From Candidatus Kuenenia stuttgartensis (lineage in GTDB: Bacteria; Planctomycetota; Planctomycetia; Isosphaerales; Isosphaeraceae), in the NCBI GenBank assembly GCA_945872325.1, contig CAMBZY010000126.1, positions 1 through 8,160 on the forward strand: a stretch of DNA of 8,160 nt. Reading direction: 5' to 3'. The notes below the pieces were generated by a model. The model was not told the origin of the DNA, searched no databases, and saw nothing but the letters and a program-made list of their open reading frames with translations. Shown here piece by piece: positions 1-6,438 of this stretch (position 1 is its first letter; every line of letters starts with the position of its first letter). A program made the position numbers and the translations under genes.

Positions 1-271
1 CTTTCAAATCTCGTGAACGGGCGTGCTGGCGAATCTCAGGGCTCACACCGTGTGCGGAATAAAGCAGGACAGAACCTATCGGAGCCTCTTCGATATGGTC
101 GATAAAAATCGCTCCTCGGCGTTTGGCCCGAGCCACAACGTGATAGTTATGGACGATCTCATGATAGACGTAAACCGGTGGCCCAAAATGATTAAGAGCT
201 ATCTCGAGGCTCTCTATCGCCATGTTTACGCCTGCACAGAAACCGCGTGGATTGGCCAGATAGACTTTCAT
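1..271 (-). CDS. ispH: 4-hydroxy-3-methylbut-2-enyl diphosphate reductase, N-terminal 90 residues (partial at left edge)
   Basis: IspH (LytB) is the last enzyme of the MEP pathway. It reduces HMBPP to IPP and DMAPP with a [4Fe-4S] cluster in the cytoplasm. The visible protein starts MKVYLANPRGFCAGV and continues through VYHEIVHN and YSAHGVS. These are the family's hallmark segments. Cys12 is the first cluster ligand. His41 and His74 are the two diphosphate-binding histidines, at the same numbers as in the E. coli enzyme. The other two cluster cysteines lie beyond the window. The ATG at 271 is the natural start because the family's conserved N-terminus begins there. A GAGGAG box at 286-291 lies 14 nt upstream, a little far for a Shine-Dalgarno. 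The gene is on the same strand as the mla-type operon, 125 bp behind the 352-aa membrane-protein gene, so it may be its last member. Identification is near certain; co-transcription is inference. Confidence 0.97.
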   Translation of the reverse strand, partial: MKVYLANPRGFCAGVNMAIESLEIALNHFGPPVYVYHEIVHNYHVVARAKRRGAIFIDHIEEAPIGSVLLYSAHGVSPEIRQHARSRDLK

Positions 272-396
272 CGACACGTTCCAGGCTCCTCGAAATTGCT
301 TGATTTCGGCCGATTAAAGCCGAGTCCATCCTGTATGTGTCCATATCTTAGACATTTCCCTAAGGAACGAACAGATGAAGACTCGTGGATTCTACC
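272..396 (-). promoter_or_regulatory. ispH leader / intergenic gap with two short overlapping hairpins
   Basis: This 125-bp gap precedes ispH. It holds a GAGGAG box (286-291, read on the minus strand). It also holds two short inverted repeats. One has 6-bp arms at 291-296 and 303-308 around a 6-nt loop. The other has 5-bp arms at 306-310 and 319-323 around an 8-nt loop. They share bases 306-308, so both stems could not form fully at once. No -35/-10 pair is convincing. The stems are short and may be chance, so I claim only that the inverted repeats are present, not that they act. Confidence 0.25.
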
Positions 397-1455
397 TCAG
401 TGATCGCCCAATTTCCTAATCCGATCCGGATCGCCAAACCGTCGGATAAAGATCGCCAGAGTGGATTCCGCAACGGCTGGGTCGAATGCCGAAAGCTCTT
501 CCTCAGACATATGTTCCAGAGGATAAAGCCCAAACCACTGGAGCCTCATCGGCCATTGATTTTTGACCGCTGCCTGATTAAAACGCTCCAAAACGCGAAG
601 TGCCCAGGCGGCCCCCCAAGCGTCTCGAAATGGAAGCCAGAGGGCATGAAACGAATCGGGTTCCGAAGAAGCCGATTGCCGCTTCAAACGAACCGCTGGT
701 AAGAGCACTGACATGGACATACACCAAGGCAAAATCAGCCAACTCTCGCCCCTCCAGACGGCCCGCCCATCAGGCTTCCAGATCAGGATCAGGTGGTAAA
801 CCAGGCCTGATCCCAATACCACTGACGATTTAAAGTGCTTTGTTGGTATATAGTTAGAGATGCCTGCGAAGATGACAAGTCCGAGAAACCAGTTCCAGGG
901 AGAATCGAGCCGGAGTCGGTCTAGGATGTCAAATCGCTTGCTCAGGGCCATGCCTTCCAGCAGTGGCAACAGGCCGATCCCGATAAATAATCCACACAAA
1001 ATGGCCCAGGCTTTTTCACCTGGTCGTCTCGCTCCAAGCACGCTGACCAGAGCTGCCAGGGTGGCCAAAAAGGCCAGATGGGTAAAAATGGCTTCACGTG
1101 GATGTCCTGGTATGAGCGTATCCGCCCGTGCTTGGCCAATTGCTGCAAGGATGGCCGCCAGCATCGCCCAAACGACAGACGGACGAAGCGATACTCCAGC
1201 TAGCGTCTGATATGCCAGCCCAAGATTGATTACCGCCAGCGTTAAAGTGATGCTAAGTATTGTGTGTACTGGTAGATCAATCGAAAACTGCCTGACCGTG
1301 ATCAGCCCGGCAAGAATTTTCAGACCTGTGATCACGCCCAGGAATAGGCCGACGATGTTGGCAAAATTCAGCCACTTTTTAAAAGCATGCATGAATTTCT
1401 TTTCCGGTGTTCCAGGCTGGTCTGAACGATCACGATTGAGGCCATGATCGGTCAC
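397..1455 (-). CDS. Polytopic membrane protein of unknown function, translationally coupled to mlaD
   Basis: I do not recognise this 352-residue protein. It has a charged N-terminus (about 1-30). About eight hydrophobic segments follow, near 34-52, 62-82, 93-110, 123-141, 148-168, 187-205, 210-226 and 238-255. A soluble tail of about 95 residues ends it. The tail is aromatic-rich (the stretch 277-311 contains DAWGAAWAL and LQWFGLYPLE) and finishes with a basic, acidic mix. No catalytic motif stands out. The start is GTG at 1455. Its first bases overlap the TGA stop of mlaD (1452-1454) in a GTGA junction, and a GAGGAG box at 1466-1471 sits 10 nt upstream, so translation is probably coupled to mlaD. 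That placement suggests a role linked to the lipid transport complex or envelope, which is inference. The opposite strand also has open frames here, but the RBS, the coupling and the hydrophobic pattern favour this one. Confidence 0.85.
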   Translation of the reverse strand: MTDHGLNRDRSDQPGTPEKKFMHAFKKWLNFANIVGLFLGVITGLKILAGLITVRQFSIDLPVHTILSITLTLAVINLGLAYQTLAGVSLRPSVVWAMLAAILAAIGQARADTLIPGHPREAIFTHLAFLATLAALVSVLGARRPGEKAWAILCGLFIGIGLLPLLEGMALSKRFDILDRLRLDSPWNWFLGLVIFAGISNYIPTKHFKSSVVLGSGLVYHLILIWKPDGRAVWRGESWLILPWCMSMSVLLPAVRLKRQSASSEPDSFHALWLPFRDAWGAAWALRVLERFNQAAVKNQWPMRLQWFGLYPLEHMSEEELSAFDPAVAESTLAIFIRRFGDPDRIRKLGDH

Positions 1456-2579
1456 GGCTTTAAAGCTCCTCGAGAAATGGCGCCTGGGTCGGCAGCCACC
1501 CGTTCGGCAAAAATCGACATGTTTTTGATGGCAGGCCGAAGAGTTTTTACAATATCGTTGGCGCCTCGCAGAGTCGCGGTCGCTTCTGTATATAAACTGG
1601 CGTCAGTCAGGAGTTTCTGTATAGTTCCGTTGGTATTGAGCTGGCCATTGGAATCGCTGAGTGTTCGTGAGAGAAGCCCCAACTGGGCAGCGATCGCGTT
1701 CAGGCGCAGAAGGGCCTGGCCAAGGTTGGTCACAGGGGTTCGTTTCGGGTCACCACCAAGGTCCGCTGCCAGCGGCTTCAGGGCAACCATCACATCCTTG
1801 TCAAGCGATTCAGTCAAGGCATCGGCCCGCTTGATCACCGCTTGAATCCGGTTGCGAGCATCTTGATCAAACGTCTGATCAGCTCCTTCCAGAATACGCT
1901 TCAAGGAAGCAATTGATGGCTTGATATCGGCCTCGTTGTCTAAAACAATCTTGTCAGCCCGTTCGGCAAGCTGGCCCAACTTCTTGCCTGTCGTGCTCCA
2001 GGTATTGATGAAATCTTCCAGTAGTTCAGCTTTTTTCGTCAGGGCAGCGACTCCCTTTGCGGCATCTTCAATCGAGCTAAGTGTTTTACCTGCTTGATTT
2101 AAAGCCGTTGTCGCCAGACCGAGCGCCTCGTTCGGATCGGCGCTCACCTGACCCTGAATGATCATCGTGCGATCGGGATCATCAGAGAGTTGGACCGGCT
2201 CCGGATGCTTCTTGGATCCTGTCAGAATCTCGATCATCGTATCGCCGATCAAGGCTCTCTGGACCAGCGGAACGCTCTCTTGATTGAGCGAATATGGCAA
2301 GTCGATTCCAAGCGTGATCAAAACTCCCTCAGCTTCGTCCTTGGGTCGATCAGGCCGCTCATCGAACTCCACTTTGGTGACGGCCCCAATCCGAATCCCA
2401 TTTTTTCGCACGGGAACACCGACGGCAACGCCTGGTGCGTTCACGAATTTGACCGTGATAAACCGTTGCTTGGCACCGATATGGAGGCCACCGCTGAACA
2501 TGATCCCCAAGCCGATCAATCCAATTGAGGCCAGGATGACAAAAATGCCGATCCGGAATTCCAAAGCTCTGTCACTCAT
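1452..2579 (-). CDS. mlaD: MlaD-type MCE-domain protein, lipid ABC transporter substrate-binding subunit
   Basis: This 375-residue MCE protein is anchored in the inner membrane and faces the periplasm. In the Mla system such proteins form a hexameric ring on the MlaFE transporter that passes phospholipid. One N-terminal membrane helix (about 9-30) is followed by a single MCE domain (about 38-120). The domain's signature is GVAVGVPVRKNGIRIGAV (50-67). The segment VPLVQRALIGDTMIEIL (103-119) matches the domain's end. The remaining 250 or so residues are Ala/Leu/Lys/Asp-rich and predicted helical, as in longer MCE proteins of the mycobacterial Mce type. E. coli MlaD is about half this length (about 183 residues), so the tail is a real difference. 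The ATG at 2579 has a strong AAGGAG box at 2589-2594, 9 nt away. It lies 54 bp behind mlaF and overlaps the next gene by 4 bp. Family assignment is firm; the transported lipid is inferred. Confidence 0.93.
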   Translation of the reverse strand: MSDRALEFRIGIFVILASIGLIGLGIMFSGGLHIGAKQRFITVKFVNAPGVAVGVPVRKNGIRIGAVTKVEFDERPDRPKDEAEGVLITLGIDLPYSLNQESVPLVQRALIGDTMIEILTGSKKHPEPVQLSDDPDRTMIIQGQVSADPNEALGLATTALNQAGKTLSSIEDAAKGVAALTKKAELLEDFINTWSTTGKKLGQLAERADKIVLDNEADIKPSIASLKRILEGADQTFDQDARNRIQAVIKRADALTESLDKDVMVALKPLAADLGGDPKRTPVTNLGQALLRLNAIAAQLGLLSRTLSDSNGQLNTNGTIQKLLTDASLYTEATATLRGANDIVKTLRPAIKNMSIFAERVAADPGAISRGALKP

Positions 2580-2588
2580 CCGATGAAA

Positions 2589-2594
2589 CTCCTT
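2589..2594 (-). promoter_or_regulatory. Shine-Dalgarno of mlaD (AAGGAG)
   Basis: A perfect AAGGAG on the minus strand lies 9 nt before the ATG at 2579. It fixes the mlaD start and shows that ribosomes can load internally on the operon transcript. Confidence 0.7.
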
Positions 2595-2633
2595 TTATCT
2601 GGTATTGGCAATCGTTCATTGTTTGGGCCTGAA

Positions 2634-3866
2634 TCAATATTTTGGAGGTCGTGCGGATACGATGTCATCCGCATCCATCGGCGCAACGACGGTGTCGATT
2701 TCGTCGGCCATCCGTGCCACATTCATTTCGCGAATCCGTTCGCCCGCTTCACCTCTGACAAATTGGCGAACTCGGGCGTCTGAATGATCCTCCATCGCAT
2801 CGGGTGGGCCATTGTAGAGAATTTGAGATTCTCTGGGGCCGAGCCGGGTGATGGGGTAAAGCATTATCACGCGGTCGGCGCATTTGACCACAGTCCGCAT
2901 TTCGTGGGTCACGATGATGCCCGACTTGGCTCCATGATCCTGAGTCTGAATGATCAATTCGTTGATGATGTCCGTCATGATCGGGTCAAGGCCAGTGGTC
3001 GGTTCGTCGTAAAGCATGACCTCAGGCTTCAATGCCAAGGCCCTTGCCAGACCGACACGCTTGCGCTGACCGCCCGACAACTCTGCCGGCTTCTTAGTTT
3101 CCACGCCTGCTGGAAGACCGACTTCCGCCAGCCGTTCGCGGATATATTCAGGCATCTGAGATTCTGGCATAAGTCTATGCTCACGAAGCCCAAATGCGAC
3201 GTTATCATAGATCGACATGCTATCGAAAAGAGCGGCCATCTGGAACAGGAAGCCGAACTTGATGCGTGTCGCAGTCAGTTGCTTCTCCGTCATTTTGGCT
3301 AAATCATTGCCCTTGAAACTGACTTTACCCTTGTCAGGCTTCATCAGACCGATCATCAATTTCAGGTTGACTGTCTTACCGCATCCCGATTCACCGATCA
3401 GGCAAACGGTTTCTCCCTGACGGATCTGAAATGAAAGGTCGCGCAGAACCATCTGGCCCTGAAACGACTTCGTCACATTCTCAAATTCAATTACGACCGG
3501 ATTTTCGGCATACTTATAAGGCTTGGTCAAGCTTGATATGGGTTCAATCCTTTGAGGTGTTTCCATCACTTCAGAACGTTCTTGAACTTCAATCTTCAAA
3601 GATACATCCGCCACTTCCTGAGCAGGTAAATTTGATGACTCGGGTTTCAGAGGATTCGGTCGATCGCCTTTGATCAAAGTGTCTGACTCGCTGTGAATTT
3701 CAAGTGCCTCAATCACTGAGTTCGTAGGAATGGGGAACTCGGAGGAATCTTCTTCGTCTCCATCAAAACTCGAAAAAGTCCAGGCAGGCGTATATTCCTC
3801 AGCGGGCGGATCGCATTGGAGCGGGTTGGGGTTGTCGTCGATGGTGCTGTGAGGATCGTCGACCAA
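2634..3866 (-). CDS. mlaF: MlaF-type ABC transporter ATPase with long acidic N-terminal extension
   Basis: This is the cytoplasmic ATPase that powers the MlaFED-type lipid transporter. The nucleotide-binding domain spans about 124-370. It has Walker A GESGCGKT (158-165), Q-loop Gln209 in FLFQ, signature LSGGQRKR (263-270), Walker B VMLYDE (283-288) with catalytic Glu288, and switch His321 in VTHEM. All key residues are intact. E. coli MlaF has about 270 residues and this protein 410. The difference is mostly a 120-residue N-terminus rich in Asp, Glu, Pro and Ser with two PNPL repeats, probably disordered, plus a 40-residue C-terminal tail. The start chosen is TTG at 3866, with AAAAGGA at 3878-3884, 11 nt upstream, and an in-frame stop just before it. 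Alternatives are GTG at codon 51 or ATG at codon 101 (3566), which would shorten the extension. The TTG start leaves a 38-bp gap to mlaE, normal for an operon. Confidence 0.92.
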   Translation of the reverse strand: MVDDPHSTIDDNPNPLQCDPPAEEYTPAWTFSSFDGDEEDSSEFPIPTNSVIEALEIHSESDTLIKGDRPNPLKPESSNLPAQEVADVSLKIEVQERSEVMETPQRIEPISSLTKPYKYAENPVVIEFENVTKSFQGQMVLRDLSFQIRQGETVCLIGESGCGKTVNLKLMIGLMKPDKGKVSFKGNDLAKMTEKQLTATRIKFGFLFQMAALFDSMSIYDNVAFGLREHRLMPESQMPEYIRERLAEVGLPAGVETKKPAELSGGQRKRVGLARALALKPEVMLYDEPTTGLDPIMTDIINELIIQTQDHGAKSGIIVTHEMRTVVKCADRVIMLYPITRLGPRESQILYNGPPDAMEDHSDARVRQFVRGEAGERIREMNVARMADEIDTVVAPMDADDIVSARPPKY

Positions 3867-3904
3867 CTTCTTCTATATCCTTTTATCCCAAGGGCTTAAC
3901 CAAT

Positions 3905-4804
3905 TTAGATCAAGCCTTCACTGACTTCCGGATAGAGGGCTCGATAGACGGAATTCCAGGCAGAACCGACGACGAGGTCGACCGCCAGAATGATCACGAA
4001 CGAGAGGACAAACGACTCTGTGGCCGCCTGACCAACGCCCTGAGCACCCGCCTTGGAGTGGAATCCGCGATGACAGGCGATGATGCCGATGCTGTATCCA
4101 AAGAAAATACTTTTGACGAGACCTGCGGCCAGGTCGGACATCTCGACAAATTTCTCTGTATAGTACCAGTAATAGTACGTATCAATCGCGAAAAGCTGGG
4201 TGGAGATCAGGTGGCCTCCAAAAATTCCGAGGCAGTCGGCGATCCCAGTCAGCAGGGGAATCAGCAGAACACATGTGACAAGCCTCGGCACAACAAGGAC
4301 TTGAATCGGATTTGTCCCGAGTGCTGAAAGCGCGTCGATTTGCTCAGTGACACGCATGGTGCCAAGCTCGGCGGCCATGGCTGATCCAATTCGACCTGCC
4401 AGCATTGTTGCGGCCAGAACAGGGCCAAGCTCTTTCACCAGAGTCACATTGATCACGGCCCCCATCCGCGATTCCAGCCCCATTTCGCGGAACGAATGGT
4501 AGGACTGAACCGCCAGAACCATTCCAATAAAGAAGCCGGTCATGCCCACGACTGTTGTACTGGCAACCCCAATCGAATAAAATAGAGGCCTTAAATTTCT
4601 CCATCGCGGTGGGCGGTACAGCAACCATCGCATGGCAGAGAGGTTAAACAGACTCAGACTGCCAATAAAACCAATCATCTTAGCGAACCCAGACGGCTCC
4701 CTCGATATTTTTTTTTCATTCAACGGGCCGGCGTTACGATCCGCCCGGGAAACGTTCTTCGAGGGAGTCTCGGATCTGGCTTGAATCTTTGGTTTTCGTG
4801 ACAT
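3905..4804 (-). CDS. mlaE: MlaE-type lipid ABC transporter permease
   Basis: This 299-residue inner-membrane permease of the MlaE/YrbE family pairs with the MlaF ATPase and the MlaD ring to move phospholipid. A polar, basic N-terminus (about 1-40) precedes the family core (41-299). The strongest signature runs from 122 to 159. It contains LVKELGPVLAATMLAGRIGS, then AAELGTMRVTEQIDAL, the MlaE consensus contacting MlaF. Hydrophobic segments lie near 76-99, 118-146, 168-200, 226-244 and 262-282. The ATG at 4804 has no clear Shine-Dalgarno. The next in-frame ATG is codon 43 (4678), which would give a protein closer to the E. coli length, and its upstream GAGGGAG is too distant to be decisive, so the N-terminus is uncertain. 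It is the first gene of the operon, facing a divergent spacer. No STAS domain is fused to it and no mlaB is adjacent. Confidence 0.93.
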   Translation of the reverse strand: MSRKPKIQARSETPSKNVSRADRNAGPLNEKKISREPSGFAKMIGFIGSLSLFNLSAMRWLLYRPPRWRNLRPLFYSIGVASTTVVGMTGFFIGMVLAVQSYHSFREMGLESRMGAVINVTLVKELGPVLAATMLAGRIGSAMAAELGTMRVTEQIDALSALGTNPIQVLVVPRLVTCVLLIPLLTGIADCLGIFGGHLISTQLFAIDTYYYWYYTEKFVEMSDLAAGLVKSIFFGYSIGIIACHRGFHSKAGAQGVGQAATESFVLSFVIILAVDLVVGSAWNSVYRALYPEVSEGLI

Positions 4805-4881
4805 TTTGTCGAAGTCATGGTGTGTATCTATAGTGCTACAGGTATCCTATTGTTCTCAATCCCATCATTTAGACAAGACCA

Positions 4882-4893
4882 GTTTCTAGAAAC
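4882..4893. repeat. Perfect 12-bp palindrome GTTTCTAGAAAC upstream of mlaE
   Basis: GTTTCTAGAAAC equals its own reverse complement over all 12 bases and the symmetry stops at both sides. It lies 78-89 bp upstream of the mlaE ATG, just upstream of the weak promoter candidate. That position would suit an activator or repressor site. I know no regulator to assign to it, and function is inference. Confidence 0.35.
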
Positions 4894-5069
4894 GGAGAGC
4901 TGAAAGATCCGGAGATCAGGATTATGGGACCCGCTTTTTGAGCCTGAGATTTGCCTCTGAGGTGAATTTTTAAAAATACGATCCGCACTCGGAAGTTTTT
5001 TTGAATCACCAGCCATAAAAAATGAACGAATCCAGCGACCGTCATCTGACGAATTGCAGTCTTAAGACC

Positions 5070-5098
5070 TTGTTCAAGTTTGGCCAACCGGATATTTT
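5070..5098 (+). promoter_or_regulatory. Candidate sigma-70-type promoter for the AI-2E family gene
   Basis: TTGTTC (5070-5075) and TATTTT (5093-5098) are separated by 17 nt, the ideal spacing. The -35 matches consensus at 3 of 6 bases and the -10 at 4 of 6. Transcription would begin near 5105, giving a leader of about 75-145 nt depending on the true start codon. The match is modest and rests on spacing. Confidence 0.3.
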
Positions 5099-5248
5099 AA
5101 AACGATCAACAAGAAAAATTTCAGAGGCTTAGAGTCACATTCACAGAACCCGTCGAAACAAGCGTCGTCATAACAGATACGGAAAATCACCATCAGCACA
5201 ACATCGAATCGACCCAACATCCTGTCGCCCGTTTCGTTCCTTCTGACA

Positions 5249-6307
5249 TTGCTCGGACTGCTTTCACTCGTCTATCTTTTTAGGCCCATTTTAGTCCCCA
5301 TGGCCCTGGCCGCCCTACTATCTTGCCTGCTCCTGCCATCCACCACATTTATCCGACATACGCTCAGAGTTTCTCAATTCACGGCGGCGTTGGTCCTGTT
5401 CTTAATACTCGGTGGAGCTGGGGGATACCTCGGCTTACTGGCAGTGGATCACCTCTCCGAATTCACACTCAGCTTACCGGTCGATATTTCGCGGCTAAGC
5501 TCTAAGATCGGCCAGAACTTAACCGACTTCGTGAGGGATCACCCAAAACTTGGTTCGCTTTTACCTGAACCAAGGCTGATTGCCGATTTTGGTGAACGCA
5601 ACGCAGGCTTGATTTTCAAAGGGCTTGGAGATCCAGCATCGAACATCACAGGTCTGGTCAGCCAGGGTTTGCTGACTTTGATTCTGGCAATCTTTTTTAC
5701 GGTTGAGCAGCCGATCCTCGAGCCCCGATTGGCAAACGCAATTGGACGGTCACCCAACGAGGCTAAATTCTACGAAAACCTGTTTCAGCACCTTGCCAAA
5801 CGAATGCGCCGTTACCTGATTGTCAGAGCATTCATCAATTTTATTTTCGGTCTCTCTGTCGTCATCGCTCTGACTGTACTGAAAGTGAATTATCCGATCA
5901 TACTAGGTATATTCGCATGTTTTGCGAATTTTATTCCTTATCTGGGTCAAGCCATGGCGGCATTATTAATGAGCCTTGTGGCACTTTCGCAAACAGGATC
6001 GCTCTCTGATATGATGATTGTGATTTTAATATTTGCCGCTTTATCCGTCATTGAAGGATACCTGCTCACGCCGATTGTGATGGGGCGAACCATGGACCTG
6101 AACGGTACAACAGTGCTTGTCAGCTGCCTCTTCTGGGGCTTTATGTGGGGCACAGTTGGACTATTTCTGGCCACCCCCATTGCGGCAATTATCAGGCTCA
6201 CCCTCGAGAGATTCTCTGGTGGACGCAAGTGGGCACTTTTAATGAGCGTGGTACCGGAATCAGAAATACAACTGGAACCAGAAATCAATTCAGAAATCAC
6301 AGCCTGA
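5249..6307 (+). CDS. AI-2E/PerM family transporter, start uncertain
   Basis: This 352-residue polytopic membrane protein belongs to the AI-2E (PerM/TqsA/YdiK) family. Members export varied small solutes or act as ion antiporters, so the substrate cannot be read here. Helices lie near 2-30, 42-66, 135-152, 192-231, 233-250, 254-276 and 287-318. A soluble stretch (67-134) follows the early helices, as usual. Family signatures are FANFIPYLGQ (225-234), EGYLLTPIVMGRTMDLN (269-285) and LFWGFMWGTVGLFLATPIAA (294-313). The C-terminus repeats x-E-I (ESEI, PEI, SEI), from three CAGAAAT copies near 6259-6300. The start is odd. TTG at 5249 has no Shine-Dalgarno and falls within the first hydrophobic segment. 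The frame stays open back to a stop at 5171 with no ATG, GTG or other TTG, yet the upstream codons (ending NRPNILSPVSFLLT) look coding. A rarer start such as ATC at 5192 or CTG at 5222 is possible. Confidence 0.88.
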   Translation: MLGLLSLVYLFRPILVPMALAALLSCLLLPSTTFIRHTLRVSQFTAALVLFLILGGAGGYLGLLAVDHLSEFTLSLPVDISRLSSKIGQNLTDFVRDHPKLGSLLPEPRLIADFGERNAGLIFKGLGDPASNITGLVSQGLLTLILAIFFTVEQPILEPRLANAIGRSPNEAKFYENLFQHLAKRMRRYLIVRAFINFIFGLSVVIALTVLKVNYPIILGIFACFANFIPYLGQAMAALLMSLVALSQTGSLSDMMIVILIFAALSVIEGYLLTPIVMGRTMDLNGTTVLVSCLFWGFMWGTVGLFLATPIAAIIRLTLERFSGGRKWALLMSVVPESEIQLEPEINSEITA

Positions 6308-6438
6308 TCCATTGTCAGTAAAAGACAGAATACTTTCAAATCCTGAAGATATTACACAATTTACAAATTGTTTATTTCAATCACGGCTGTTATATTAGAA
6401 TGATGATCACAAACCAAGCTTTGAGAGCACGAATCACC
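6308..6438 (+). promoter_or_regulatory. Promoter region of the beta-propeller protein gene
   Basis: This AT-rich gap holds TTGTTT (6368-6373) and TATATT (6391-6396) at an exact 17-nt spacing. The -10 matches consensus at 5 of 6 bases and the -35 at 3 of 6. Transcription would start around 6403. That is at or after the first two ATGs (6400, 6403) and leaves a 36-nt leader before the ATG at 6439. No strong terminator for the preceding gene is visible; the short stem near 6315-6329 has 4-bp arms. Confidence 0.5.
6356..6371. repeat. 16-bp inverted repeat overlapping the -35 element
   Basis: ACAATTT-AC-AAATTGT has two perfect 7-bp arms around a 2-bp centre. Its right arm shares 6368-6371 with the putative -35 TTGTTT, a classic operator position where a bound dimer would block polymerase. 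The sequence is AT-rich, so chance is possible. Confidence 0.4.

Larger units (their letters stand above)
4805..5248. other. Divergent intergenic spacer between mlaE and the AI-2E family gene
   Basis: I see no convincing gene in this spacer. The short open frames on either strand lack a ribosome site and family features. A weak minus-strand promoter for mlaE could use TTGAGA (4854-4859) with CACTAT (4830-4835) at 18-nt spacing, but the -10 is poor. The perfect palindrome at 4882-4893 and the plus-strand promoter candidate at 5070-5098 are listed separately. A T7 run at 4996-5002 follows only a 4-bp stem and is not called a terminator. The right-hand 75 bp (5174-5248) may actually encode the N-terminus of the downstream protein from a non-standard start. 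Confidence 0.6.

Noticed and set aside
23..403. 126-codon plus-strand open frame at the left edge
   Set aside because: It is antisense to ispH, whose minus-strand reading gives an unmistakable protein.
1444..1845. 133-codon plus-strand open frame
   Set aside because: It is antisense to the mlaD helical tail and rich in Arg/Ser; no independent evidence of coding.
2784..3302. 172-codon plus-strand open frame
   Set aside because: It lies antisense within the conserved ATPase domain of mlaF, has no ribosome site or recognisable domain, and has the arginine/histidine-heavy make-up of a shadow frame.
4827..4859. TTGAGA plus TATAGA as an mlaE promoter
   Set aside because: The spacing is 21 nt, outside the useful range; the 18-nt alternative has a poor -10.
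4982..5002. TCCG-CACT-CGGA stem followed by seven Ts, terminator-like on the plus strand
   Set aside because: The stem is only 4 bp and no plus-strand gene ends upstream.
4828..5087. Two overlapping minus-strand open frames (62 and 72 codons) in the divergent spacer
   Set aside because: Neither has a ribosome site, hydrophobic pattern or domain, and they overlap each other in different frames.
6400..6438. ATG at 6400 as the start of the propeller protein
   Set aside because: It would add 13 residues ahead of the signal peptide and lie at or before the predicted transcription start; ATG 6439 fits better, though 6400 is not excluded.
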